In this document: one piece after another, positions 1-8,458 of the stretch
Position numbering within the stretch: the first letter of the stretch is position 1
How the letters are laid out: every line of letters begins with the position of its first letter
Assembly: GCA_032622095.1 (NCBI GenBank)
Contig: CP136061.1
Span: 83,800,324-83,864,323, forward strand
From: Siphonodentalium dalli
Lineage: Eukaryota > Mollusca > Scaphopoda > Gadilida > Siphonodentaliidae
Length of the DNA: 64,000 nt
Reading direction: 5' to 3'
Position numbers and translations under genes: made by a program
The notes under the pieces: generated by a model
What the model saw: the letters and a program-made list of their open reading frames with translations, nothing else
The model's database searches: none
What the model was told of the DNA's origin: nothing

Positions 1-401
1 TGATCACGAAAATGCAAGAAAAATCATAGGTCATGTGTTTACTTTTAAAAATAAATCCCCAAGTGTACGACGGGGCTATCCCACAGCCAAATTTGATCTG
101 GAAAAATCCAGAACTACAGCAGCTAGTTAAATAAATTTCCCGCTCACAAAAATCCATTCCCCCATTCATTCACCAGTTTAAATTATTTAGATATTATGTA
201 CAAGTCAAATAAACGCGATGTCATCCTTTAACAACGTGTCGCATGTATCAGGTGAAGGTCATTCTTCAGTTACCTTCACCTTTAGGGTTCCACGGTGTAC
301 TCGCTCCCCGACTCTAGAACACATTTAGCTCCCTGATTCCTATATATATGTATATGTGTGAAACACAGCGTTTCTTATAGTATTTTATCAAAATATAGAC
401 C
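1..401 (+). repeat. Monomer 0, partial, long form
   Basis: Right-hand end of a long monomer cut by the window edge. It holds the last 340 bp of E (1-340), then the TA tract. No private variant seen. Confidence 0.95.
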
Positions 402-1748
402 TTACTGAAATAAAAAATGGATTATATCGAGCAGTAGTTGTTTATTTTTCCAATATGAGGCATCCTGAAAATTAGTGTCAATCCTCAAAATAAAGCCAAA
501 AAATTTAGATTTTTTTTTCAATTTTACTAGCTGATGCATCTCGTATAACTGAAGAATGCCCTTATATACGATACTATTACTAAATTGAAGAGGATATGTT
601 AATATACATTTTGAGTGGGATAACTTGTCCAATTTTAAACCCTTTTCATGCAAAATTTGTCAATTTATAATAAACATTTACAAATATTAACAGAAAATTT
701 AAATAAAAAATACTTTAATAGCATAATAAAGCAACTATAAGTCAATTTAAATATCTAAACATCATCATACAACATCAGCCACAGTCTCAGGCATGAAATT
801 TCACCAGATGGCAGGGCATACTGTCTGTTTAACAAACCTGCCATGACAGTTTTGCACGACATTAACACTACTGGCGATGCCATCACCCCCCCCCCCGACT
901 TGGGGTGGGACTACGGTCCCCGATAAGGCTACTGGGTGCCGGGAAATCTTAATTGGGTTAACTGCCACCTTTTCCCAATGGGGGGGGGCTAACACTACTC
1001 AAATTTTTGGGGAGGGGGGCTTTGGCCCCCCTGACCCCCTAATGGTACCTGATGTCCATGCAAAATTCCCAGATTTATCACTTTCTTTACTATCTACAGG
1101 CGAATCCATGCGTTTCTTCTTTAAATCTGTCCAAATTGTGGTCATTATCATTTGAAAATAAGAAAATATGGAATTAACAACTTATCATGGCGAGACGTGA
1201 AATTTCGTAAAATTCATATTTTTCCTATAGGAATCACTGAACTAAATGGTTTCCCATAGGCGACAGTGTTAACGTTTCCGCCAAATTCACTGAATTGAAG
1301 CCTGCAGGCCATACCAGTGATGTTTACCCAGCTAGATTGACACCAGTTGATCACGAAAATGCAAGAAAAATCATAGGTCATGTGTTTACTTTTAAAAATA
1401 AATCCCCAAGTGTACGACGGGGCTATCCCACAGCCAAATTTGATCTGGAAAAATCCAGAACTACAGCAGCTAGTTAAATAAATTTCCCGCTCACAAAAAT
1501 CCATTCCCCCATTCATTCACCAGTTTAAATTATTTAGATATTATGTACAAGTCAAATAAACGCGATGTCATCCTTTAACAACGTGTCGCATGTATCAGGT
1601 GAAGGTCATTCTTCAGTTACCTTCACCTTTAGGGTTCCACGGTGTACTCGCTCCCCGACTCTAGAACACATTTAGCTCCCTGATTCCTATATATATGTAT
1701 ATGTGTGAAACACAGCGTTTCTTATAGTATTTTATCAAAATATAGACC
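402..1748 (+). repeat. Monomer 1, long, 1347 bp
   Basis: C-run 11, G-run 9. E at 1230-1687. Three private substitutions, the most in any single copy along with monomer 6: A>T at 685, G>C at 802, A>T at 1136. Confidence 0.97.
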
Positions 1749-2000
1749 TTACTGAAATAAAAAATGGATTATATCGAGCAGTAGTTGTTTATTTTTCCAA
1801 TATGAGGCATCCTGAAAATTAGTGTCAATCCTCAAAATAAAGCCAAAAAATTTAGATTTTTTTTTCAATTTTACTAGCTGATGCATCTCGTATAACTGAA
1901 GAATGCCCTTATATACGATACTATTACTAAATTGAAGAGGATATGTTAATATACATTTTGAGTGGGATAACTTGTCCAATTTTAAACCCTTTTCATGCAA
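1749..2000 (-). other. Recurring 83-codon ORF (reference copy), doubtful gene
   Basis: ATG-to-TAA frame on the minus strand, present in long and short monomers and intact in length in 49 of 52 copies. The product would be basic, lysine-rich and without signal peptide or clear membrane segment; a short KLKKKSKFFGF stretch is encoded by the T9 tract. I recognise no domain. The start context is weak (T at -3, C at +4). Conservation is no evidence of selection here, because the non-coding parts are equally identical. In monomer 24 the stop is lost (28678 T>A, 92 codons). Monomers 37 and 39 are frameshifted inside the suspect patch. Most likely a chance ORF in satellite DNA. Confidence 0.25.
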
Positions 2001-2154
2001 AATTTGTCAATTTATAATAAACATTTACAAAAATTAACAGAAAATTTAAATAAAAAATACTTTAATAGCATAATAAAGCAACTATAAGTCAATTTAAATA
2101 TCTAAACATCATCATACAACATCAGCCACAGTCTCAGGCATGAAATTTGACCAG
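2001..2154. other. AT-rich stretch without features
   Basis: Low-complexity AT-rich DNA followed by an ATCATCATAC-like stretch. I see no gene, splice signal or RNA structure here. One private change, C>G-free but with A>T at 41553 and 46038 in the equivalent positions, marks a duplicated block (see 39025-47992). Confidence 0.6.
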
Positions 2155-2191
2155 ATGGCAGGGCATACTGTCTGTTTAACAAACCTGCCAT
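2155..2191. repeat. 8-bp inverted repeat with 21-nt loop
   Basis: ATGGCAGG (2155-2162) and its exact complement CCTGCCAT (2184-2191). A second, interleaved pair ACTGTC/GACAGT sits at 2167-2172 and 2192-2197. Present in all monomers apart from small changes in monomer 37. Function unknown. Confidence 0.6.
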
Positions 2192-2232
2192 GACAGTTTT
2201 GCACGACATTAACACTACTGGCGATGCCATCA

Positions 2233-2245
2233 CCCCCCCCCCCCC
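2233..2245. repeat. Poly-C tract, length-variable
   Basis: Thirteen C here; uninterrupted lengths across monomers are 10-16. Interrupted by A in monomer 4 (4477) and monomer 11 (12536). With the G-run it explains nearly all monomer length variation. It is complementary to the G-run 84 nt downstream, so the two could pair. Confidence 0.9.
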
Positions 2246-2255
2246 GACTTGGGGT

Positions 2256-2269
2256 GGGACTACGGTCCC
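2256..2269 (+). repeat. Short hairpin GGGAC-TACG-GTCCC
   Basis: Five perfect pairs close a TACG loop with a C-G closing pair. As RNA, cUACGg belongs to the exceptionally stable UNCG tetraloop class. It sits in the loop between the C-run and G-run. Monomer 37 lacks one C of the following CCCC, which lies inside the suspect patch. Confidence 0.55.
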
Positions 2270-2328
2270 CGATAAGGCTACTGGGTGCCGGGAAATCTTA
2301 ATTGGGTTAACTGCCACCTTTTCCCAAT

Positions 2329-2337
2329 GGGGGGGGG
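2329..2337. repeat. Poly-G tract, length-variable
   Basis: Nine G here, 9-14 across monomers; interrupted by T in monomer 7 (8152). GGGG and GGGGGG tracts follow within about 35 nt, so a G-quadruplex on the plus strand is possible. Confidence 0.9.
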
Positions 2338-2361
2338 CTAACACTACTCAAATTTTTGGGG

Positions 2362-2381
2362 AGGGGGGCTTTGGCCCCCCT
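2362..2381 (+). repeat. Perfect GC hairpin, 8-bp stem, TTTG loop
   Basis: AGGGGGGC and GCCCCCCT flank TTTG. Present in every complete monomer; in monomer 13 one stem base is changed (15381 C>T). It is followed after 6 nt by CTAA. Confidence 0.7.
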
Positions 2382-2391
2382 GACCCCCTAA

Positions 2392-2570
2392 TGGTACCTG
2401 ATGTCCATGCAAAATTCCCAGATTTATCACTTTCTTTACTATCTACAGGCGAATCCATGCGTTTCTTCTTTAAATCTGTCCAAAATGTGGTCATTATCAT
2501 TTGAAAATAAGAAAATATGGAATTAACAACTTATCATGGCGAGACGTGAAATTTCGTAAAATTCATATTT
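2392..2570. other. Core stretch between GC island and E, nothing recognised
   Basis: Mixed to AT-rich sequence with a single GGTACC site near its start; that site is lost only in monomer 47 (58096 T>G). A plus-strand frame of about 104 codons (2190-2504) runs across the C- and G-runs. Run-length changes break or re-phase it from copy to copy, so I do not call it a gene. Confidence 0.5.
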
Positions 2571-2582
2571 TTCCTATAGGAA
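2571..2582. repeat. Palindrome TTCCTATAGGAA at the left E border
   Basis: Perfect 12-bp palindrome. Its left 8 bases (TTCCTATA) are repeated directly at 3033-3040, the right border of E. Its right 8 bases form the start of the inverted repeat. Short monomers keep a single TTCCTATA. Confidence 0.8.
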
Positions 2583-2602
2583 TCACTGAACTAAATGGTT
2601 TC
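2575..2602 (+). repeat. Left inverted repeat of E (28 nt)
   Basis: Starts TATAGGAATCA and pairs with 3013-3040 at 23 of 28 positions. Mismatches fall at CT/GG, A/G and GT/TG. The match is perfect over the first 11 nt, starting right at the TA tract, as expected of a transposon end. Confidence 0.7.
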
Positions 2603-2826
2603 CCATAGGCGACAGTGTTAACGTTTCCGCCAAATTCACTGAATTGAAGCCTGCAGGCCATACCAGTGATGTTTACCCAGCTAGATTGACACCAGTTGAT
2701 CACGAAAATGCAAGAAAAATCATAGGTCATGTGTTTACTTTTAAAAATAAATCCCCAAGTGTACGACGGGGCTATCCCACAGCCAAATTTGATCTGGAAA
2801 AATCCAGAACTACAGCAGCTAGTTAA
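2590..2826 (+). other. 78-codon open frame inside E, no ATG
   Basis: Open from just after a TGA (2587-2589) to TAA (2824-2826). It encodes no methionine; the only possible start is TTG at 2644. The conceptual product is basic and hydrophilic and matches nothing I recognise. Without an ATG, a eukaryotic CDS would need splicing from outside, for which I see no convincing signal. Could be a relic of coding sequence carried by E. Confidence 0.15.
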
Positions 2827-2945
2827 ATAAATTTCCCGCTCACAAAAATCCATTCCCCCATTCATTCACCAGTTTAAATTATTTAGATATTATGTACAAG
2901 TCAAATAAACGCGATGTCATCCTTTAACAACGTGTCGCATGTATC

Positions 2946-2977
2946 AGGTGAAGGTCATTCTTCAGTTACCTTCACCT
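2946..2977 (+). repeat. Perfect 10-bp hairpin in E
   Basis: AGGTGAAGGT (2946-2955) and ACCTTCACCT (2968-2977) around a 12-nt loop. Present in every long monomer and absent from short ones. An internal palindrome near the right end could help a transposase-mobilised element fold, but it is also compatible with an RNA structure. Function unknown. Confidence 0.7.
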
Positions 2978-3012
2978 TTAGGGTTCCACGGTGTACTCGC
3001 TCCCCGACTCTA

Positions 3013-3040
3013 GAACACATTTAGCTCCCTGATTCCTATA
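3013..3040 (-). repeat. Right inverted repeat of E (28 nt)
   Basis: Reverse complement starts TATAGGAATCAGGGAGC; pairs with 2575-2602 at 23 of 28 positions. It ends in TTCCTATA, which continues into the TA tract. Confidence 0.7.
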
Positions 3041-3056
3041 TATATGTATATGTGTG
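3037..3056. repeat. TA/TG microsatellite-like tract
   Basis: TATATATATG followed by TATATGTGTG, then a small TGTGT-GAA-ACACA palindrome. Present in all monomers and apparently the insertion site of E. It resembles a TATA box, but no gene lies downstream to support a promoter. Confidence 0.6.
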
Positions 3057-3097
3057 AAACACAGCGTTTCTTATAGTATTTTATCAAAATATAGACC

Positions 3098-3985
3098 TTA
3101 CTGAAATAAAAAATGGATTATATCGAGCAGTAGTTGTTTATTTTTCCAATATGAGGCATCCTGAAAATTAGTGTCAATCCTCAAAATAAAGCCAAAAAAT
3201 TTAGATTTTTTTTTCAATTTTACTAGCTGATGCATCTCGTATAACTGAAGAATGCCCTTATATACGATACTATTACTAAATTGAAGAGGATATGTTAATA
3301 TACATTTTGAGTGGGATAACTTGTCCAATTTTAAACCCTTTTCATGCAAAATTTGTCAATTTATAATAAACATTTACAAAAATTAACAGAAAATTTAAAT
3401 AAAAAATACTTTAATAGCATAATAAAGCAACTATAAGTCAATTTAAATATCTAAACATCATCATACAACATCAGCCACAGTCTCAGGCATGAAATTTGAC
3501 CAGATGGCAGGGCATACTGTCTGTTTAACAAACCTGCCATGACAGTTTTGCACGACATTAACACTACTGGCGATGCCATCACCCCCCCCCCCCCCGACTT
3601 GGGGTGGGACTACGGTCCCCGATAAGGCTACTGGGTGCCGGGAAATCTTAATTGGGTTAACTGCCACCTTTTCCCAATGGGGGGGGGCTAACACTACTCA
3701 AATTTTTGGGGAGGGGGGCTTTGGCCCCCCTGACCCCCTAATGGTACCTGATGTCCATGCAAAATTCCCAGATTTATCACTTTCTTTACTATCTACAGGC
3801 GAATCCATGCGTTTCTTCTTTAAATCTGTCCAAAATGTGGTCATTATCATTTGAAAATAAGAAAATATGGAATTAACAACTTATCATGGCGAGACGTGAA
3901 ATTTCGTAAAATTCATATTTTTCCTATATATATGTATATGTGTGAAACACAGCGTTTCTTATAGTATTTTATCAAAATATAGACC
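3098..3985 (+). repeat. Monomer 3, short, 888 bp
   Basis: C-run 14, G-run 9. E absent; empty junction after 3924. Confidence 0.97.
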
Positions 3986-5335
3986 TTACTGAAATAAAAA
4001 ATGGATTATATCGAGCAGTAGTTGTTTATTTTTCCAATATGAGGCATCCTGAAAATTAGTGTCAATCCTCAAAATAAAGCCAAAAAATTTAGATTTTTTT
4101 TTCAATTTTACTAGCTGATGCATCTCGTATAACTGAAGAATGCCCTTATATACGATACTATTACTAAATTGAAGAGGATATGTTAATATACATTTTGAGT
4201 GGGATAACTTGTCCAATTTTAAACCCTTTTCATGCAAAATTTGTCAATTTATAATAAACATTTACAAAAATTAACAGAAAATTTAAATAAAAAATACTTT
4301 AATAGCATAATAAAGCAACTATAAGTCAATTTAAATATCTAAACATCATCATACAACATCAGCCACAGTCTCAGGCATGAAATTTGACCAGATGGCAGGG
4401 CATACTGTCTGTTTAACAAACCTGCCATGACAGTTTTGCACGACATTAACACTACTGGCGATGCCATCACCCCCCCACCCCCCGACTTGGGGTGGGACTA
4501 CGGTCCCCGATAAGGCTACTGGGTGCCGGGAAATCTTAATTGGGTTAACTGCCACCTTTTCCCAATGGGGGGGGGCTAACACTACTCAAATTTTTGGGGA
4601 GGGGGGCTTTGGCCCCCCTGACCCCCTAATGGTACCTGATGTCCATGCAAAATTCCCAGATTTATCACTTTCTTTACTATCTACAGGCGAATCCATGCGT
4701 TTCTTCTTTAAATCTGTCCAAAATGTGGTCATTATCATTTGAAAATAAGAAAATATGGAATTAACAACTTATCATGGCGAGACGTGAAATTTCGTAAAAT
4801 TCATATTTTTCCTATAGGAATCACTGAACTAAATGGTTTCCCATAGGCGACAGTGTTAACGTTTCCGCCAAATTCACTGAATTGAAGCCTGTAGGCCATA
4901 CCAGTGATGTTTACCCAGCTAGATTGACACCAGTTGATCACGAAAATGCAAGAAAAATCATAGGTCATGTGTTTACTTTTAAAAATAAATCCCCAAGTGT
5001 ACGACGGGGCTATCCCACAGCCAAATTTGATCTGGAAAAATCCAGAACTACAGCAGCTAGTTAAATAAATTTCCCGCTCACAAAAATCCATTCCCCCATT
5101 CATTCACCAGTTTAAATTATTTAGATATTATGTACAAGTCAAATAAACGCGATGTCATCCTTTAACAACGTGTCGCATGTATCAGGTGAAGGTCATTCTT
5201 CAGTTACCTTCACCTTTAGGGTTCCACGGTGTACTCGCTCCCCGACTCTAGAACACATTTAGCTCCCTGATTCCTATATATATGTATATGTGTGAAACAC
5301 AGCGTTTCTTATAGTATTTTATCAAAATATAGACC
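3986..5335 (+). repeat. Monomer 4, long, 1350 bp
   Basis: C-run interrupted as C7-A-C6 (A at 4477), G-run 9. E at 4817-5274 with C>T at 4892, which destroys the CTGCAG site seen in other E copies. Confidence 0.97.
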
Positions 5336-6222
5336 TTACTGAAATAAAAAATGGATTATATCGAGCAGTAGTTGTTTATTTTTCCAATATGAGGCATCCT
5401 GAAAATTAGTGTCAATCCTCAAAATAAAGCCAAAAAATTTAGATTTTTTTTTCAATTTTACTAGCTGATGCATCTCGTATAACTGAAGAATGCCCTTATA
5501 TACGATACTATTACTAAATTGAAGAGGATATGTTAATATACATTTTGAGTGGGATAACTTGTCCAATTTTAAACCCTTTTCATGCAAAATTTGTCAATTT
5601 ATAATAAACATTTACAAAAATTAACAGAAAATTTAAATAAAAAATACTTTAATAGCATAATAAAGCAACTATAAGTCAATTTAAATATCTAAACATCATC
5701 ATACAACATCAGCCACAGTCTCAGGCATGAAATTTGACCAGATGGCAGGGCATACTGTCTGTTTAACAAACCTGCCATGACAGTTTTGCACGACATTAAC
5801 ACTACTGGCGATGCCATCACCCCCCCCCCCCCGACTTGGGGTGGGACTACGGTCCCCGATAAGGCTACTGGGTGCCGGGAAATCTTAATTGGGTTAACTG
5901 CCACCTTTTCCCAATGGGGGGGGGCTAACACTACTCAAATTTTTGGGGAGGGGGGCTTTGGCCCCCCTGACCCCCTAATGGTACCTGATGTCCATGCAAA
6001 ATTCCCAGATTTATCACTTTCTTTACTATCTACAGGCGAATCCATGCGTTTCTTCTTTAAATCTGTCCAAAATGTGGTCATTATCATTTGAAAATAAGAA
6101 AATATGGAATTAACAACTTATCATGGCGAGACGTGAAATTTCGTAAAATTCATATTTTTCCTATATATATGTATATGTGTGAAACACAGCGTTTCTTATA
6201 GTATTTTATCAAAATATAGACC
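5336..6222 (+). repeat. Monomer 5, short, 887 bp
   Basis: C-run 13, G-run 9. E absent. Confidence 0.97.
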
Positions 6223-7569
6223 TTACTGAAATAAAAAATGGATTATATCGAGCAGTAGTTGTTTATTTTTCCAATATGAGGCATCCTGAAAATTAGTGTC
6301 AATCCTCAAAATAAAGCCAAAAAATTTAGATTTTTTTTTCAATTTTACTAGCTGATGCATCTCGTATAACTGAAGAATGCCCTTATATACGATACTATTA
6401 CTAAATTGAAGAGGATATGTTAATATACATTTTGAGTGGGATAACTTGTCCAATTTTAAACCCTTTTCATGCAAAATTTGTCAATTTATAATAAACATTT
6501 ACAAAAATTAACAGAAAATTTAAATAAAAAATACTTTAATAGCATAATAAAGCAACTATAAGTCAATTTAAATATCTAAACATCATCATACAACATCAGC
6601 CACAGTCTCAGGCATGAAATTTGACCAGATGGCAGGGCATACTGTCTGTTTAACAAACCTGCCATGACAGTTTTGCAAGACATTAACACTACTGGCGATG
6701 CCATCACCCCCCCCCCCAACTTGGGGTGGGACTACGGTCCCCGATAAGGCTACTGGGTGCCGGGAAATCTTAATTGGGTTAACTGCCACCTTTTCCCAAT
6801 GGGGGGGGGCTAACACTACTCAAATTTTTGGGGAGGGGGGCTTTGGCCCCCCTGACCCCCTAATGGTACCTGATGTCCATGCAAAATTCCCAGATTTATC
6901 ACTTTCTTTACTATCTACAGGCGAATCCATGCGTTTCTTCTTTAAATCTGTCCAAAATGTGGTCATTATCATTTGAAAATAAGAAAATATGGAATTAACA
7001 ACTTATCATGGCGAGACGTGAAATTTCGTAAAATTCATATTTTTCCTATAGGAATCACTGAACTAAATGGTTTCCCATAGGCGACAGTGTTAATGTTTCC
7101 GCCAAATTCACTGAATTGAAGCCTGCAGGCCATACCAGTGATGTTTACCCAGCTAGATTGACACCAGTTGATCACGAAAATGCAAGAAAAATCATAGGTC
7201 ATGTGTTTACTTTTAAAAATAAATCCCCAAGTGTACGACGGGGCTATCCCACAGCCAAATTTGATCTGGAAAAATCCAGAACTACAGCAGCTAGTTAAAT
7301 AAATTTCCCGCTCACAAAAATCCATTCCCCCATTCATTCACCAGTTTAAATTATTTAGATATTATGTACAAGTCAAATAAACGCGATGTCATCCTTTAAC
7401 AACGTGTCGCATGTATCAGGTGAAGGTCATTCTTCAGTTACCTTCACCTTTAGGGTTCCACGGTGTACTCGCTCCCCGACTCTAGAACACATTTAGCTCC
7501 CTGATTCCTATATATATGTATATGTGTGAAACACAGCGTTTCTTATAGTATTTTATCAAAATATAGACC
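6223..7569 (+). repeat. Monomer 6, long, 1347 bp
   Basis: C-run 11, G-run 9. E at 7051-7508. Private substitutions C>A at 6678, G>A at 6718 (just after the C-run), C>T at 7094 (inside E). Confidence 0.97.
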
Positions 7570-8458
7570 TTACTGAAATAAAAAATGGATTATATCGAGC
7601 AGTAGTTGTTTATTTTTCCAATATGAGGCATCCTGAAAATTAGTGTCAATCCTCAAAATAAAGCCAAAAAATTTAGATTTTTTTTTCAATTTTACTAGCT
7701 GATGCATCTCGTATAACTGAAGAATGCCCTTATATACGATACTATTACTAAATTGAAGAGGATATGTTAATATACATTTTGAGTGGGATAACTTGTCCAA
7801 TTTTAAACCCTTTTCATGCAAAATTTGTCAATTTATAATAAACATTTACAAAAATTAACAGAAAATTTAAATAAAAAATACTTTAATAGCATAATAAAGC
7901 AACTATAAGTCAATTTAAATATCTAAACATCATCATACAACATCAGCCACAGTCTCAGGCATGAAATTTGACCAGATGGCAGGGCATACTGTCTGTTTAA
8001 CAAACCTGCCATGACAGTTTTGCACGACATTAACACTACTGGCGATGCCATCACCCCCCCCCCCCCCGACTTGGGGTGGGACTACGGTCCCCGATAAGGC
8101 TACTGGGTGCCGGGAAATCTTAATTGGGTTAACTGCCACCTTTTCCCAATGTGGGGGGGGCTAACACTACTCAAATTTTTGGGGAGGGGGGCTTTGGCCC
8201 CCCTGACCCCCTAATGGTACCTGATGTCCATGCAAAATTCCCAGATTTATCACTTTCTTTACTATCTACAGGCGAATCCATGCGTTTCTTCTTTAAATCT
8301 GTCCAAAATGTGGTCATTATCATTTGAAAATAAGAAAATATGGAATTAACAACTTATCATGGCGAGACGTGAAATTTCGTAAAATTCATATTTTTCCTAT
8401 ATATATGTATATGTGTGAAACACAGCGTTTCTTATAGTATTTTATCAAAATATAGACC
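7570..8458 (+). repeat. Monomer 7, short, 889 bp
   Basis: C-run 14; G-run interrupted as G-T-G8 (T at 8152). E absent. Confidence 0.97.

Larger units (their letters stand above)
2230..2391. mobile_element. GC-rich island; possible tiny Helitron-like insert
   Basis: A sharply bounded GC-rich block in AT-rich surroundings. It begins with TC after A (2229|2230) and ends with CTAA before T (2391|2392). A perfect 8-bp hairpin (2362-2381) lies 6 nt before the CTAA. TC start, CTRR end, a subterminal hairpin and an A|T target are the hallmarks of Helitron ends. These motifs are short and common, and 162 bp is very small, so this is only a suggestion. It could equally be ordinary GC-rich satellite sequence. 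Confidence 0.25.
2563..2865 (-). other. 100-codon ORF across the left E border, long monomers only
   Basis: ATG-to-TGA frame on the minus strand. It begins inside E and ends in the core just outside it, so it exists only where E is present. Cysteine- and aromatic-rich, no recognised domain, weak start context (T at -3). It lies opposite a 78-codon plus-strand frame. Probably not a gene. Confidence 0.2.
2579..3036 (+). mobile_element. E segment: candidate non-autonomous inverted-repeat element (reference copy)
   Basis: A 458-bp segment starting GGAATCA and ending TGATTCC. It is present in all long monomers and precisely absent from short ones, where TTTTTCC runs straight into TATATATATG. With one 4-bp TATA it accounts for the full 462-bp difference. 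It has imperfect terminal inverted repeats but no transposase, so by structure it would be a MITE. The (TA)n surroundings leave the duplication size ambiguous (TA or TATA). I cannot assign a family. The alternative is that short monomers arose by deletion between two TTCCTATA direct repeats. Confidence 0.55.
1749..3097 (+). repeat. Monomer 2, long, 1349 bp (reference copy)
   Basis: C-run 13, G-run 9. E at 2579-3036. It matches the majority base everywhere I checked and is used below as the reference for sub-features. Confidence 0.97.

Noticed and set aside
2155-2197. Interleaved pairs ATGGCAGG/CCTGCCAT and ACTGTC/GACAGT suggest an RNA pseudoknot.
   Set aside because: No nucleotides remain between the two 3' strands to cross the 8-bp stem, so a classical H-type fold is not feasible, and transcription is unproven.
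2190-2504. Plus-strand frame of about 104 codons starting with a real ATG.
   Set aside because: It crosses both variable homopolymers, so it is re-phased or broken in many monomers; proline and glycine stretches simply reflect C- and G-runs.
2549-2570. TTTCG....A..C resembles part of a CENP-B box.
   Set aside because: The essential GGG after the C is absent, so only part of the core motif matches; too weak to claim.
2649-2665. GGCCATACCA near the start of the E frame resembles the beginning of 5S rRNA.
   Set aside because: Only about ten bases match. The 5S internal control elements (box A, intermediate element, box C) are missing downstream.
2976-2995. GGTTCCACGG looks like a tRNA B box.
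   Set aside because: It deviates from GGTTCGANTCC, there is no A box at the right distance, and no cloverleaf can be drawn.
2579-3036. E as a hAT element with the 8-bp target duplication TTCCTATA and a 3' end reading CAGGGAGC.
   Set aside because: With that boundary the two ends are offset by about 5 nt and do not line up as inverted repeats. Boundaries next to the TA tract give flush ends and fit better.
3037-3056. TATA-box-like promoter at the TA tract.
   Set aside because: It is a simple TA/TG repeat with no initiator or gene nearby to support promoter function.
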